From IMG/VR virus record IMGVR_UViG_3300021591_000021, positions 1 to 64,000 of that record: DNA of 64,000 nucleotides. One strand, given 5' to 3'. Shown one piece after another: positions 41,469 to 49,301 of the stretch. Under the pieces are notes generated by a model, which had not been told where the DNA came from, ran no database searches, and worked only from the letters and a program-made list of their open reading frames with translations. This DNA is from a virus. The first letter of the stretch is position 1, and every line of letters starts with the position of its first letter. The position numbers were made by a program, and so were the translations under genes.

Positions 41469-41717
41469 TTTGTTCTCACCACGACGTTCCAGAAAGTCGA
41501 GGAGACTCGTTTGATTAGTTGACGGAGATTTCCGTCGTCTGGTTCTACCTTTAGACTTTCGTACAGTCGACCGAGGGGCTTTCTTTGATGATCCCGTTAG
41601 AGAAACATACCCGAGGGACTCAAGGAACCTAAGCTCGACTTCAATTGTGCGTAGCGACAGTCCAAGCGCTGATGCCAGTTGACCGGAATCGTCTACTCCG
41701 GACTCAATGAGCTGCAA
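41463..41717 (-). CDS. winged-helix protein with basic tail
   Basis: At least 84 residues. GQLASALGLSLRTIEVELRFL forms a helix-turn-helix, followed by LGYVSLTGSSKK and a very basic stretch (RKSKGRTRRRKS). The frame is open further upstream (KKVTERLTRRNRRIL), so the true start may lie near 41,757; TTG at 41,717 is the first candidate here. Probably a transcription regulator. Confidence 0.5.
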   Translation of the reverse strand: MQLIESGVDDSGQLASALGLSLRTIEVELRFLESLGYVSLTGSSKKAPRSTVRKSKGRTRRRKSPSTNQTSLLDFLERRGENKL

Positions 41718-41757
41718 AATCCGACGGTTTCGTCGCGTTAGTCGTTCAGTAACTTTC

Positions 41758-42387
41758 TTAGAGGTTCTCTTTGCTTTCGTCTTTCTTCACCTCCTTCCAG
41801 AGGTAGATGACTCGACCGCCCCTCGTGATGATATGCGTATCTTCTCCAGCGATGACTAAAGCCTTCGGACGGATTCCATCGCGGCGAACCAAATGTGCGA
41901 CGTAGTCGTTCACAGTGCGAATTCGGATGATGTCGCCGCAAACAACGCATCGAACGAAGCCTAAGTATGCAAGATCTTCTCCAAGCTCATAAGCCCTCAC
42001 AATGAGGTAGGACACCTTCTCCTTCACCCACTTCCATTCAGCTTCGGTTCCCTCTTTCGCAAGAATGAGTTGATGCTTCCGTTCATCTCCCATGAGATTC
42101 TTGGCATGGTCCTCTCTCGTGTAGTTCCGGATGACAACAGTCAATTCCACAGAGTCTTTCACGAACTTAGGCAGTATGCTTGCTAAGAAAGATCTTGCGT
42201 AGCGCAGTGACCCTCTCGTAATCGGAAATACCCAATCTGACGGTTTGTCTCTCGGACTCACCCAGATGTTGATGGCTCCACCTGTGCGGGAGTCAAATAG
42301 TCCTCCTTTGTTGATGTCCTCCTCCTTTGCTACTTTATGCATGTTGAAGTACACCCATCGAGGGACAGTCGCGAATTTCTTAACCAT
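41758..42387 (-). CDS. hypothetical protein with Cys pair
   Basis: The ATG at 42,387 follows AGGAGGCTAGAA, giving 209 residues. The C-terminal part contains RCVVCGDIIRIRTVND (C-x2-C) and GGRVIYLWKEV. The centre is alpha/beta with LTVVIRNYTREDHAKN. Not recognised. Confidence 0.6.
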   Translation of the reverse strand: MVKKFATVPRWVYFNMHKVAKEEDINKGGLFDSRTGGAINIWVSPRDKPSDWVFPITRGSLRYARSFLASILPKFVKDSVELTVVIRNYTREDHAKNLMGDERKHQLILAKEGTEAEWKWVKEKVSYLIVRAYELGEDLAYLGFVRCVVCGDIIRIRTVNDYVAHLVRRDGIRPKALVIAGEDTHIITRGGRVIYLWKEVKKDESKENL

Positions 42388-42400
42388 GAATTCTAGCCTC

Positions 42401-42661
42401 CTACAGTAGTTCGAAATCCTCCATGAAGGACTCTCCCTCTGGACCGAGACCCTTGTCGCCAAATGGAGAGACTATGACTCCAACAGCCAATCCGATGAGG
42501 AATGCCATCGCCGCGTGAATTCCGGCATCGATGAAATACTTGATCAACGACGGATCAACGACGACCAAGGTCAGTATGGCTACTGCCGTCCACTCAAGGA
42601 GTTTCTTGGCTGCTTTTTTCTCCGGAGACTCTGGCGACTTCCGCGGTCTCTTCCTCTTCAC
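42401..42661 (-). CDS. small membrane protein
   Basis: An 86-residue protein with a basic N-terminus (KRKRPRKSPESPEKKAAKK), then two hydrophobic helices (WTAVAILTLVVV and AAMAFLIGLAVGVIV) and an acidic end. It overlaps the next gene upstream by 68 nt. Confidence 0.6.
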   Translation of the reverse strand: MKRKRPRKSPESPEKKAAKKLLEWTAVAILTLVVVDPSLIKYFIDAGIHAAMAFLIGLAVGVIVSPFGDKGLGPEGESFMEDFELL

Positions 42662-42851
42662 TTTCTCTCACCTCCTCAACAGCCGCTACAGCTAATGCCG
42701 CGTAATGATAGAGGATCTCTTCGTGAATTTGCTTCAGGAGGTCACCAGCAGCATAAGGGCGTGCTTCACCGTCGATCAAGAAGTAGTACGAATCGATTAG
42801 TTGCCGAAGTTTGCGTTTGTTCATCCGAATCCACTCCCAGCCTTGATTCAA
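42594..42851 (-). CDS. helical hypothetical protein
   Basis: The TTG at 42,851 follows GGAGGTGATCGCC; 85 residues. A helix-rich core (RKLRQLIDSYYFL, LLKQIHEEILYHYAALAVAAV) ends in a Glu-rich tail. No family recognised. Confidence 0.5.
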   Translation of the reverse strand: MNQGWEWIRMNKRKLRQLIDSYYFLIDGEARPYAAGDLLKQIHEEILYHYAALAVAAVEEVRESEEEETAEVARVSGEKSSQETP

Positions 42852-42856
42852 GGCGA

Positions 42857-42964
42857 TCACCTCCTCGCAAACAACTTGTGAATCTTCTGAGCAATCTTGC
42901 CCTCCATCAAAATGTCCAAAATCGTAAAAGTTCCGAAGATACACGCAAGCAACTCCGCTATCAT
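42857..42964 (-). CDS. 35-residue membrane miniprotein
   Basis: ATG 42,964 follows GGAGGTGATTGA. The peptide MIAELLACIFGTFTILDIL... has one hydrophobic helix and a basic end (KIHKLFARR). Confidence 0.5.
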   Translation of the reverse strand: MIAELLACIFGTFTILDILMEGKIAQKIHKLFARR

Positions 42965-42968
42965 TCAA

Positions 42969-43073
42969 TCACCTCCGAAGCCTCTCTGCTATCATATCCA
43001 TGAACAGACCTATGAGAACACCTAGTAGAATTCCGCAACAGAAAAGCAAAGCGAAGTTCATCCCTTTGATCAT
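42969..43073 (-). CDS. 34-residue membrane miniprotein
   Basis: ATG 43,073 follows TGGAGGTGATAGA. One helix, FALLFCCGILLGVLIGLFM, then AERLRR. It is adjacent to and similar in build to the previous miniprotein. Confidence 0.5.
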   Translation of the reverse strand: MIKGMNFALLFCCGILLGVLIGLFMDMIAERLRR

Positions 43074-43291
43074 TCTATCACCTCCAATGCTCCAAGTATT
43101 CCTAAACGGGTATAACACTCGACTACTATCTTAAACATAGTTATGATGATTTCACCTGCTCTCTCAGGATCTCGTCGCTCAACAGTGAAACAGAGCGAAT
43201 TCGCTAGTGTTTGGAGTCGCTGACCTTCCTCGAGTAGTCTATCCCAGAGAGTTTCAACTGCCTCTTGACGCGTGATCTTCTCCACTGACAT
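43070..43291 (-). CDS. helical hypothetical protein
   Basis: A 73-residue protein after AAGGAGGTGAGGAG: ETLWDRLLEEGQRLQTLANS and ECYTRLGILGALEVIE helices. Its stop overlaps the next start. Confidence 0.55.
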   Translation of the reverse strand: MSVEKITRQEAVETLWDRLLEEGQRLQTLANSLCFTVERRDPERAGEIIITMFKIVVECYTRLGILGALEVIE

Positions 43292-43451
43292 GACTCCTCA
43301 CCTCCTTCATGGCATACACTTGGATCAGTCGAGTTAACAACCGCAACTCTCGCAGAGCTTCCTCGAATTTTTCTGTCAGTTCATCCAGACGTTTTTCGTG
43401 CTCCGTCAATGTATGGATGATGAAATCCAACGTATCGATCTTCTCACTCAT
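43254..43451 (-). CDS. coiled-coil protein
   Basis: ATG 43,451 is the likely start; 65 residues, nearly one coiled coil (IHTLTEHEKRLDELTEKFEE) ending in charged residues. A GGTGGAG lies 11 nt upstream. Confidence 0.5.
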   Translation of the reverse strand: MSEKIDTLDFIIHTLTEHEKRLDELTEKFEEALRELRLLTRLIQVYAMKEVRSHVSGEDHASRGS

Positions 43452-43869
43452 GGTTATTAATCTCCACCAGACATTGCATACAGAGAACTTCACCTGTTCG
43501 AATATGCCATGCAAATGGCTCGAACCTTCCGATCTCTTTACCACACTTCGAACAGTGCGTTATGACGTCCTCGAACTTCCATCCACGTTCCTCGAGCTTC
43601 TTTCGGACGATTGGCTCGAATTTTCGTCCGTCATTGTCGAGGTGCGCACAGTAGAACGTCAAGTAGCTCGTTCCCTTGCCACAGACCTCTGCGATCACTT
43701 CGCCCCACGCACGGAAGGACGCAGAAATCTTACGTCCGCTAGGCAACGTCATCTCCCTGTTTGCAAAGAGTGTCCAGAGTCCCTTACCTTCCTCGATAGT
43801 CATGTCTGGGAAGGCTTCCTTTAGTTCTTCGATGACTTCTTTGAAGTAGTCCCTTGAGACGTCTCGCAT
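43444..43869 (-). CDS. zinc-site hypothetical protein
   Basis: A 141-residue protein after CGAGGAGGTGAAATC. N-terminal alpha/beta domain; C-terminal HCSKCGKEIGRF...HIRTGEVLCMQC forms a C-x2-C ... C-x2-C zinc site. Function unknown. Confidence 0.6.
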   Translation of the reverse strand: MRDVSRDYFKEVIEELKEAFPDMTIEEGKGLWTLFANREMTLPSGRKISASFRAWGEVIAEVCGKGTSYLTFYCAHLDNDGRKFEPIVRKKLEERGWKFEDVITHCSKCGKEIGRFEPFAWHIRTGEVLCMQCLVEINNHE

Positions 43870-44237
43870 GATTTCACCTCCTCGAGTCTCTCTGGAATGA
43901 CAAGACTCGACTCTATACTCTTCTTCAAAGACTTCAAGAAGGACGCAAGTTCCTTATCAAAGTTCCTCTCCGTTCCTCCGATTGTCGGTAGTGTGATGAA
44001 TCGGACCTTCGACTTATTGTATGGGAAATTGCGCAAGAACTCAAAGAAGCAGTCCCACGAGCAGAATTCTCTGTCAAGTGTATCGAGTTCGTCGCCTTTC
44101 CAGAAGATTATCACTTCGATGCGAACGTTTTTGTCGATCCGTCTCTGACAGAGGTCACAGAACCTCGCTTCAACAGCTGGTACAAGCACCGATCCGCAAC
44201 ATTCGCAGACTCTCGCAGGCTTTATTACTCTCCTCAT
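43821..44237 (-). CDS. zinc-site hypothetical protein
   Basis: A 138-residue protein with CECCGSVLVPAVEARFCDLC (treble-clef-like C-x-C-C ... C-x2-C) at the N-terminus, and FCSWDCFFEF (C-x3-C) later, as in FLZ/MYM-like fingers. The Ser/Lys-rich tail is disordered. Probable protein-protein or DNA contacts. Confidence 0.6.
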   Translation of the reverse strand: MRRVIKPARVCECCGSVLVPAVEARFCDLCQRRIDKNVRIEVIIFWKGDELDTLDREFCSWDCFFEFLRNFPYNKSKVRFITLPTIGGTERNFDKELASFLKSLKKSIESSLVIPERLEEVKSCETSQGTTSKKSSKN

Positions 44238-44258
44238 TTCTCTCTCACCTTTGAGTGC

Positions 44259-44564
44259 TTACTCTTGTCGGAATGGACCTCGCAGGTATAGTTCGATGGC
44301 TTCTCGATAGACTTGTATTGCGAGAGGACCAAATAGCGATTGAGTAGTCGTCGCAACAGATGCCGTATAGAGATGTAGGATCTCCTCAGGATTCTTCGAA
44401 GCTATAAGATGACGCCTTACGAGTAAGTAGGTTAAGTATCCTAGAGCACTGATGGCTTCAATCGGCGAGAGACTCTCGAGATAGTCGAGGTAAGCCCTAT
44501 CAGACTCATCCAGTTCCTTCTTTACCTCCTCGTAACCTCTCATCAGATCTTCCATTCTTTTCAC
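44259..44564 (-). CDS. helical hypothetical protein
   Basis: A 101-residue, wholly helical protein (DYLESLSPIEAISALGYLTY, LFGPLAIQVYREAIELYLRG). AGGAGGTGAAAAG precedes the ATG. No motif recognised. Confidence 0.55.
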   Translation of the reverse strand: MKRMEDLMRGYEEVKKELDESDRAYLDYLESLSPIEAISALGYLTYLLVRRHLIASKNPEEILHLYTASVATTTQSLFGPLAIQVYREAIELYLRGPFRQE

Positions 44565-44567
44565 CTC

Positions 44568-44798
44568 CTATGGGTCTCTAAATTCTCGATGGAGAAGTCC
44601 TATCTCTTCCAGGAACCTAGCAAGCCTCAAAGTCTCTGATCGAGTGAAGTTCATCAGAACATCGTTCGACTGATCGTTTGGATTATAGAACCTTATACAG
44701 AGTCTTCCATCGCTGTTGTAACTTAGCTGCATCACAGGGACTTCCTCCCAATCGATCAGGGACTTATCGGCATCGATCTTTCTCTTCATCAACTCCAT
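44568..44798 (-). CDS. hypothetical protein
   Basis: A 76-residue protein after AGGAGGTGAGACT: PVMQLSYNSDGRLCIRFYNP strands followed by a TLRLARFLEEIGLL helix. Small alpha/beta fold, unknown role. Confidence 0.55.
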   Translation of the reverse strand: MELMKRKIDADKSLIDWEEVPVMQLSYNSDGRLCIRFYNPNDQSNDVLMNFTRSETLRLARFLEEIGLLHREFRDP

Positions 44799-44802
44799 AG
44801 TC

Positions 44803-45381
44803 TCACCTCCTACTTGACACTAAATCCGCAACATGTAGAACCGCTTCTAATAATGTATCTGGATAGACCGACGTTTGACTCCATCCGCCCATGTGACTAA
44901 GAATAGCAAACTTCACAGGTTTCGGAAGATCGTATCCTGTTATTTCGTAGAAATCCAAAAGTGGTTGTAACGAATGATCGTATCGTCGTTTTTCCGAATG
45001 AACCCAAGCCTTAGCTTCATGATCATATCGGTATTCTTGAATCTTCCCTACGTCGTGTAGCAGTGCCGCGGTTACGAAATAATCGATGCTTACATCCAAG
45101 CATAGTGCTTCGATAATCTGTAGCCCGATGTTACAAACTTCTACAGTATGCTGAAGCAGTCCTCCTTCCTCCGTATGATGATAGCGTATGCTTGCTGGAA
45201 TCGTACTAAACTCGTTCCAGTGATACTTCAGATATTTCCTCACTGCACATCGTAGTTTTTCATCCGCTATCTTTGCAAGCAACGGTTCGATCCACTTTTC
45301 AAACGATCTCGCCACTTGACTCTTCTTCCGAAGTCTGGAGCCGACGTTGACTCCAGGTATACCTCTCCGCATTTCGGACAT
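44803..45381 (-). CDS. HD-domain phosphohydrolase
   Basis: About 192 residues from ATG 45,381; start uncertain. HD-family metal ligands are visible: RYHHTEEGGLLQHTVEV, ALLHDVGKIQEY and LSHMGGW. Such proteins cleave nucleotides, cyclic nucleotides or RNA ends. The long overlap with the zinc-ribbon gene upstream suggests the start could be later. A nucleotide-pool or anti-signalling role is possible. Confidence 0.75.
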   Translation of the reverse strand: MSEMRRGIPGVNVGSRLRKKSQVARSFEKWIEPLLAKIADEKLRCAVRKYLKYHWNEFSTIPASIRYHHTEEGGLLQHTVEVCNIGLQIIEALCLDVSIDYFVTAALLHDVGKIQEYRYDHEAKAWVHSEKRRYDHSLQPLLDFYEITGYDLPKPVKFAILSHMGGWSQTSVYPDTLLEAVLHVADLVSSRR

Positions 45382-45494
45382 ATCAGTCTCATTCCCCTCG
45401 GATCCGTTGGATCCCGGATCATCTCGACTCCGCATTTCGGACACGGATTTTCCGCCTCATTCGAGTATTTTTCTATGAAACCTGCGAATTCCAT
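45267..45494 (-). CDS. zinc-ribbon protein
   Basis: A 75-residue protein with PCPKCGVEMIRDPTDPRGMRL then ICPKCGEVYLE, a C-x2-C ... C-x2-C ribbon. Its start overlaps the upstream stop, without a strong ribosome-binding site, so translation may be coupled. Confidence 0.55.
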   Translation of the reverse strand: MEFAGFIEKYSNEAENPCPKCGVEMIRDPTDPRGMRLICPKCGEVYLESTSAPDFGRRVKWRDRLKSGSNRCLQR

Positions 45495-45900
45495 CGATCA
45501 TAGATATTACGTCCGCCCATTCAGCCCTCAGTTCATCTCGAGTACCACCGCAAGTCGCTACCAAAAGCTCCGTAGCTTTCTCAATCAACTTCCTGATTTG
45601 ATACTGAAGGCATCTCCAATACCCCGGAACGTAGCCCGGACAAGATCGATCACATCTAAATGGCTTAGTGAGCCTAGGCCAATCCTTCTTTAAGAACTGT
45701 CGTCCTGTCAGGAACTCGGCATCGTCGTTCGCGATGAGAGTTTCGGATACATAGAGATCCCTGCCGTCTATGAAGAATTGCTGAATACAGTCGCCGAGAA
45801 GACGAAGTGCTAAAGCGTAATCTGCGCTATATGTTCGAACTATTCGGAAGGGCGGACGTCGAGTGATATCGTAATGAATCGAGATATATACTCTGGTCAT
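45457..45900 (-). CDS. hypothetical protein
   Basis: ATG 45,900 follows AGGAGGTGAGAGA; 147 residues beginning MTRVYISIHYDITRRPP. Cysteines near RCDRSCPGYVPGYWRC suggest a metal or disulfide site. C-terminal helix DELRAEWADVISMIDGI. Confidence 0.55.
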   Translation of the reverse strand: MTRVYISIHYDITRRPPFRIVRTYSADYALALRLLGDCIQQFFIDGRDLYVSETLIANDDAEFLTGRQFLKKDWPRLTKPFRCDRSCPGYVPGYWRCLQYQIRKLIEKATELLVATCGGTRDELRAEWADVISMIDGIRRFHRKILE

Positions 45901-45911
45901 TCTCTCACCTC

Positions 45912-46130
45912 CTATTTGATATCGTGATAACCTCCCTGGTAAGCTCCGCAAACAGCACAATAGAAGTCAACGCAATGCTTCTTCGTCTTCGGATCAAGAG
46001 TCTTGACGATATACATCAACGGACTTCCACAGGCGTAACAGTAGTGGACTCTCTCTCCTTCATCGTTCTTTTCGAAGTCAGTAAAGTCGATTACGTCGAA
46101 AACACGCTTAACTCGCACGTTGATTTCCAT
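45912..46130 (-). CDS. zinc-ribbon protein
   Basis: ATG 46,130 follows TGGAGGTGAGACTT; 72 residues. YCYACGSPLMYIV...CVDFYCAVCGAYQGG gives two C-x2-C pairs. Confidence 0.6.
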   Translation of the reverse strand: MEINVRVKRVFDVIDFTDFEKNDEGERVHYCYACGSPLMYIVKTLDPKTKKHCVDFYCAVCGAYQGGYHDIK

Positions 46131-46314
46131 AAGTCTCACCTCCATCAGTTCGATTGTCGGCAACCGTCAATGTCAACTCGATGAGGTTGCCAGGCGCTCG
46201 AACGTTAATATTGACTTCCCTTACATTTTGAAGTATCTCATCCTTGTAATAGACAGACGTCGCATAATTTTCGAACTTAATTGTAAAGTCTCCAATCTTT
46301 ACGATCCCGGACAA
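46108..46314 (-). CDS. small beta-rich hypothetical protein
   Basis: TTG 46,314 follows GGAGGAGGTGAGACC; 68 residues with alternating strands (VKIGDFTIKFENYATSVYY, VNINVRAPGNLIELTLTVA). Possibly a metal-dependent-hydrolase-like beta protein; not recognised. Confidence 0.5.
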   Translation of the reverse strand: MSGIVKIGDFTIKFENYATSVYYKDEILQNVREVNINVRAPGNLIELTLTVADNRTDGGETYGNQRAS

Positions 46315-46610
46315 GGTCTCACCTCCTCCAAGAGTATGATACAAATCAACGAATAGACTGCTAGATCAAGCAACGTATCTCGTAGCTTTTCATCTCCAAC
46401 ATCTTCCTTTCCAGCGAGGTTGACAATTCTCCTCCACTTGTCACTCATCCTTACGAGGACTCCTTTCCACGCAGGAATTCCGAGCTTCTCGCTTTCCATG
46501 AAGTTGGAAAGTGGAACTTCGCCGGAGTACGCTCTGTCCTTCATCGAGTAAAGCCCTCGCATTTCCTCGAGGAGCTTAAAGAATTTCGGATGACCATACA
46601 TCTCGTTCAT
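46299..46610 (-). CDS. DUF1599/MazG-like protein
   Basis: A 103-residue protein with MKDRAYSGEVPLSNFMES and GVLVRMSDKWRRIVNLAG, then TLLDLAVYSLICIILLEE. This matches the phage nucleotide-modification-associated (DUF1599-type) pattern, MazG-like all-alpha NTP pyrophosphatase relatives. It fits with the preQ0/DpdA modification system. Overlaps both neighbours. Confidence 0.65.
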   Translation of the reverse strand: MNEMYGHPKFFKLLEEMRGLYSMKDRAYSGEVPLSNFMESEKLGIPAWKGVLVRMSDKWRRIVNLAGKEDVGDEKLRDTLLDLAVYSLICIILLEEVRPCPGS

Positions 46611-46810
46611 CTCGGGTCCTCACTCAGCTTTTCGCTTTCATACTCCCTCAATTCGCTCACATGGACAAAATCATGATCGCAGGGCGGAGAGCATTTTGCT
46701 CCGAAGGTCTCCATCAGTGCTAGGAACACAGCGAGTCTGAATGGTGTACGACATTTTTGGCAAACCGCGTTCTCGAGATCCTCCAATGCCCTTTTCGAGA
46801 TATTCATCAT
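46607..46810 (-). CDS. small Cys-containing protein
   Basis: ATG 46,810 follows CGAGGAGGTGAG; 67 residues. C-x2-C in VCQKCRTPFR and C-x3-C in KCSPPCDHDF suggest a zinc knuckle. Confidence 0.55.
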   Translation of the reverse strand: MMNISKRALEDLENAVCQKCRTPFRLAVFLALMETFGAKCSPPCDHDFVHVSELREYESEKLSEDPR

Positions 46811-46833
46811 CTCACCTCCTCGATAGTCTCTAA

Positions 46834-46929
46834 CTATTTCTCGACTCTTCGGCAATACTGCTTAACTGCCTCTCGGATGTTTACTCTCCGACAGTATTTC
46901 CTTACGCACTCTCTTAGGGTCACTTCCAT
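46834..46929 (-). CDS. 31-residue internally repeated peptide
   Basis: ATG 46,929 lies beside AGGAGGCG. The peptide has two similar halves, RECVRKYCRRVN and REAVKQYCRRVE, a small basic Cys-containing helix pair. Confidence 0.4.
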   Translation of the reverse strand: MEVTLRECVRKYCRRVNIREAVKQYCRRVEK

Positions 46930-47267
46930 CGCCTCCTAAGATTTTCAATCAGTTTCCTCGTCGGATGTTTGCATACGAGACATTGCTCCCAACATGGATC
47001 CTTGATTGGGCAGTCTCTACAGCGTTTCTTCACTACCCAATCTCCGAGGTCCTTGTCGTAGACGATCAACGGTCGATCGGCTATATTCCCTTCAACGAAA
47101 AATGGAGTCGTACAGATCGGCGGCTCTTCGAGGAGTCTAATTGCCTCCATCAGGTCACTGACTGCTTCAGTTACACTGTCACCCTGTCCAATCGCTCCAC
47201 TTCGTTCGAGACAACGAGCTATGAAACCGTCAGGTTCCTCAGTTACAATAATCGTGTATTTTCTCAT
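46920..47267 (-). CDS. HicB-like protein with Cys motif
   Basis: A 115-residue protein. Residues 1-50 (KYTIIVTEEPDGFIARCLE, GDSVTEAVSDLMEAIRLL) follow the HicB antitoxin fold. The C-terminus has CRDCPIKDPCWEQCLVC, a dense Cys cluster. No HicA toxin is adjacent. It overlaps the next HicB-like gene by four bases. Confidence 0.6.
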   Translation of the reverse strand: MRKYTIIVTEEPDGFIARCLERSGAIGQGDSVTEAVSDLMEAIRLLEEPPICTTPFFVEGNIADRPLIVYDKDLGDWVVKKRCRDCPIKDPCWEQCLVCKHPTRKLIENLRRRWK

Positions 47268-47779
47268 TCACTCACCTCCAGAAAGATCTGTGATGGATCG
47301 TATCCCTCCTCACGAAGGATAATCATCAAAGCCGAGAAGATTGTATCACTTGCGTTCCTCCATTCTACGACTGGCCTCTCGGCCCATGATGTTGGTCGAA
47401 GTTCGATTGCCTTCTTGAGGACCTCGATCCAATTGATCTTCGCAAGGAATTCCGTCAGAGTTTCGGTTTCCTCTTCTTCGAGTCGTTCATGCAGTTCGAT
47501 GCTTTCCATTAACGATGCAACAGCATCCGCCTTTGTCGGTCCAGTTCCAACTGCATATTCGTACTCATCACAGAATGCAACGAACTTTCCCCTGTCACGT
47601 CTAACTTCGATGTGGTAACGCTTTGTGTTTCGGTTGACTTTGCCTCTGTTCTCATCCCATATCCCTCGACAATTCAAGCACTTCAACGTAACCCAAATGA
47701 TACCGTCGTTATCAATATGCATTCCGCATTCTTTAAATTCCTTGGATCCGCAGTATGGACATTCACTTTGTTCGTTCAC
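47264..47779 (-). CDS. zinc ribbon plus HicB-like protein
   Basis: A 171-residue protein. N-terminal ribbon CPYCGSKEF...LKCLNCRGIW; residues about 53-95 (RYHIEVRRDRGKFVAFCDEY, KADAVASLMESIELHERL) are HicB-like. The GTG start sits in the end of the previous gene. It forms a tandem with the HicB-like protein downstream. Confidence 0.55.
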   Translation of the reverse strand: MNEQSECPYCGSKEFKECGMHIDNDGIIWVTLKCLNCRGIWDENRGKVNRNTKRYHIEVRRDRGKFVAFCDEYEYAVGTGPTKADAVASLMESIELHERLEEEETETLTEFLAKINWIEVLKKAIELRPTSWAERPVVEWRNASDTIFSALMIILREEGYDPSQIFLEVSE

Positions 47780-48263
47780 CTTCTTTTACCTCCTCCATTA
47801 CAAAGACATATCCCAATATTGCAGTTTCGAAAGATGCAAGAAAACACTGAAACCGTTCGGATAGCGGAAAAGGTTCGATGAACCACTTATCTTCATCGGG
47901 ATTGTAAGTCGGGATGTATACTTGACTTAACCATCCGACAGCTTCTTTGAGGTACCGCAGACGCTCAAGAAGCGATAATTTCTTCTTAGTAAACTTCATC
48001 TCTTTCCATCTCTCGGCCAATTTTCTCACACACTCCTCACAGTATCCTTGAGTTAAGGCCCAGTTCCAATACGAGATTTTCTTTCCACAATGATAACACG
48101 GTTGGTCGGGCAAATCTAAGGACTTGACCTTCCTCTCGATTACCTCCCAAAGTTCGTCGACTTCACCTATGGTAGCTGCCACATGCAACGCTCTCATCAG
48201 AAGTTCAGCTAACTCCAAAGCCCGTTCTCTATACCATTCGTCGTAATCAAAGCCTTCCTTCAT
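47763..48263 (-). CDS. hypothetical protein with zinc site
   Basis: A 166-residue helical protein with PCYHCGKKISYWNWALTQGYCEECVRKL (C-x2-C ... C-x2-C). GTGGAGGGACTTGA precedes the ATG. Not recognised. Confidence 0.55.
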   Translation of the reverse strand: MKEGFDYDEWYRERALELAELLMRALHVAATIGEVDELWEVIERKVKSLDLPDQPCYHCGKKISYWNWALTQGYCEECVRKLAERWKEMKFTKKKLSLLERLRYLKEAVGWLSQVYIPTYNPDEDKWFIEPFPLSERFQCFLASFETAILGYVFVMEEVKEGERTK

Positions 48264-48724
48264 TCAAGTCCCTCCACGTAGGTCCTTACGGAGACGATTA
48301 TCTTCCATACCTCCTTACCCAACGTCTTAGCATAGTTCAACGTCCAAGTTCCACCGGAATATGCACCATCTCCTCCACAGAAACGACAGATCAAATCTCC
48401 GATTTTGCCTTCACCTCGACAATGGTGGCACGATCGAGGTGGCTCGATATCGTAGATGATGTCACAAGCCTCCGCTATCTTTACGTTTCGTTCTTTATAA
48501 AATCGCCAAGCATTCCGTCTCGGTCTGAATAATACTACAGGAATCTCCAGCTCCTTTGCTACTTCCTCTGCCCAGAGGTCCACACCTCCGAGAGGGCAAT
48601 GACCCGAAATGAGTATCGGATCGTCATACTTCGTGAGGATGTGGCGAATAATACACTTGACTAACTCCGGATCATTCTCCGTCCATTTCCGTCCATCTGC
48701 ACCGACTATCGCGATATTCGTCAC
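48260..48724 (-). CDS. SLOG/DprA-like Rossmann protein with zinc insert
   Basis: A 154-residue protein: IAIVGADGRKW, LISGHCPLGGVDLWAEEVA (SLOG-type GxxxGxD), IPVVLFRPRRNAW and ACDIIYDIEPP. Inserted near residues 98-120 is SCHHCRGEGKIGDLICRFC, a DnaJ-like CxxC pair. SLOG proteins bind nucleotides or nucleotide-derived signals; the zinc insert is unusual. GTG start after GGAGGTGAATAA. Confidence 0.6.
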   Translation of the reverse strand: MTNIAIVGADGRKWTENDPELVKCIIRHILTKYDDPILISGHCPLGGVDLWAEEVAKELEIPVVLFRPRRNAWRFYKERNVKIAEACDIIYDIEPPRSCHHCRGEGKIGDLICRFCGGDGAYSGGTWTLNYAKTLGKEVWKIIVSVRTYVEGLE

Positions 48725-48876
48725 TTATTCACCTCCACGACCGGAATGATGCCAACTATCTCTATTAGTCCCACAGATTCCATCTCACGGTAGAGACTGA
48801 TAGCTCTCCGTGGGATGACTTCAAGAAGATCTTCGCCAGATCTTCTATCGCGATACAATATCGTTACTTCTTGCAT
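48721..48876 (-). CDS. small hypothetical protein
   Basis: ATG 48,876 follows AGGAGGTGAGTCG; 51 residues (MQEVTILYRDRRSGEDLLEV start). Ends at the next gene's start. Probably a small alpha/beta protein. Confidence 0.5.
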   Translation of the reverse strand: MQEVTILYRDRRSGEDLLEVIPRRAISLYREMESVGLIEIVGIIPVVEVNK

Positions 48877-48892
48877 CGACTCACCTCCTTCA

Positions 48893-49297
48893 TCAAGAGA
48901 TCCTCCTGATTACTCTTCCTATTGGATTCTCATACACTTCTGATAGGGGTTTACCATCTAAAAATACTCCATACCACACCCTGTCTGTCTGTTCATCCCA
49001 AGACATGGCCATTACCTCCGTTCCGAATTCTTTAGAAAGGATTTTGGCAAAGTCGCTTACTCCTGTTGCATACGCACTGGATTCCCATAACCATCCGTTA
49101 GAAACCCCTGCTAGAACTACGTAGCTTCCCTTGTACATTCTAAGCTCTCTGCTTAGACAGTGATCAAGATCGAAATAATAGATTTCCTTCTCCTCTAGGA
49201 TCTTCGCTATTCTTTGCTTGAGATTGTCAAGATCCACTGGACCAGAAAAGACTCCTCCTGTTCTTATTCCTATGATCACATCAATATAATATCCCAT
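48893..49297 (-). CDS. hypothetical protein
   Basis: ATG 49,297 follows AAAGGAGGTGAAGAT; 134 residues beginning MGYYIDVIIGIRTGGVFSG. Codon use (AGG, CTA) leans toward that of the 17.7-20.2 kb cassette. Not recognised. Confidence 0.55.
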   Translation of the reverse strand: MGYYIDVIIGIRTGGVFSGPVDLDNLKQRIAKILEEKEIYYFDLDHCLSRELRMYKGSYVVLAGVSNGWLWESSAYATGVSDFAKILSKEFGTEVMAMSWDEQTDRVWYGVFLDGKPLSEVYENPIGRVIRRIS

Positions 49298-49301
49298 ATC
49301 T

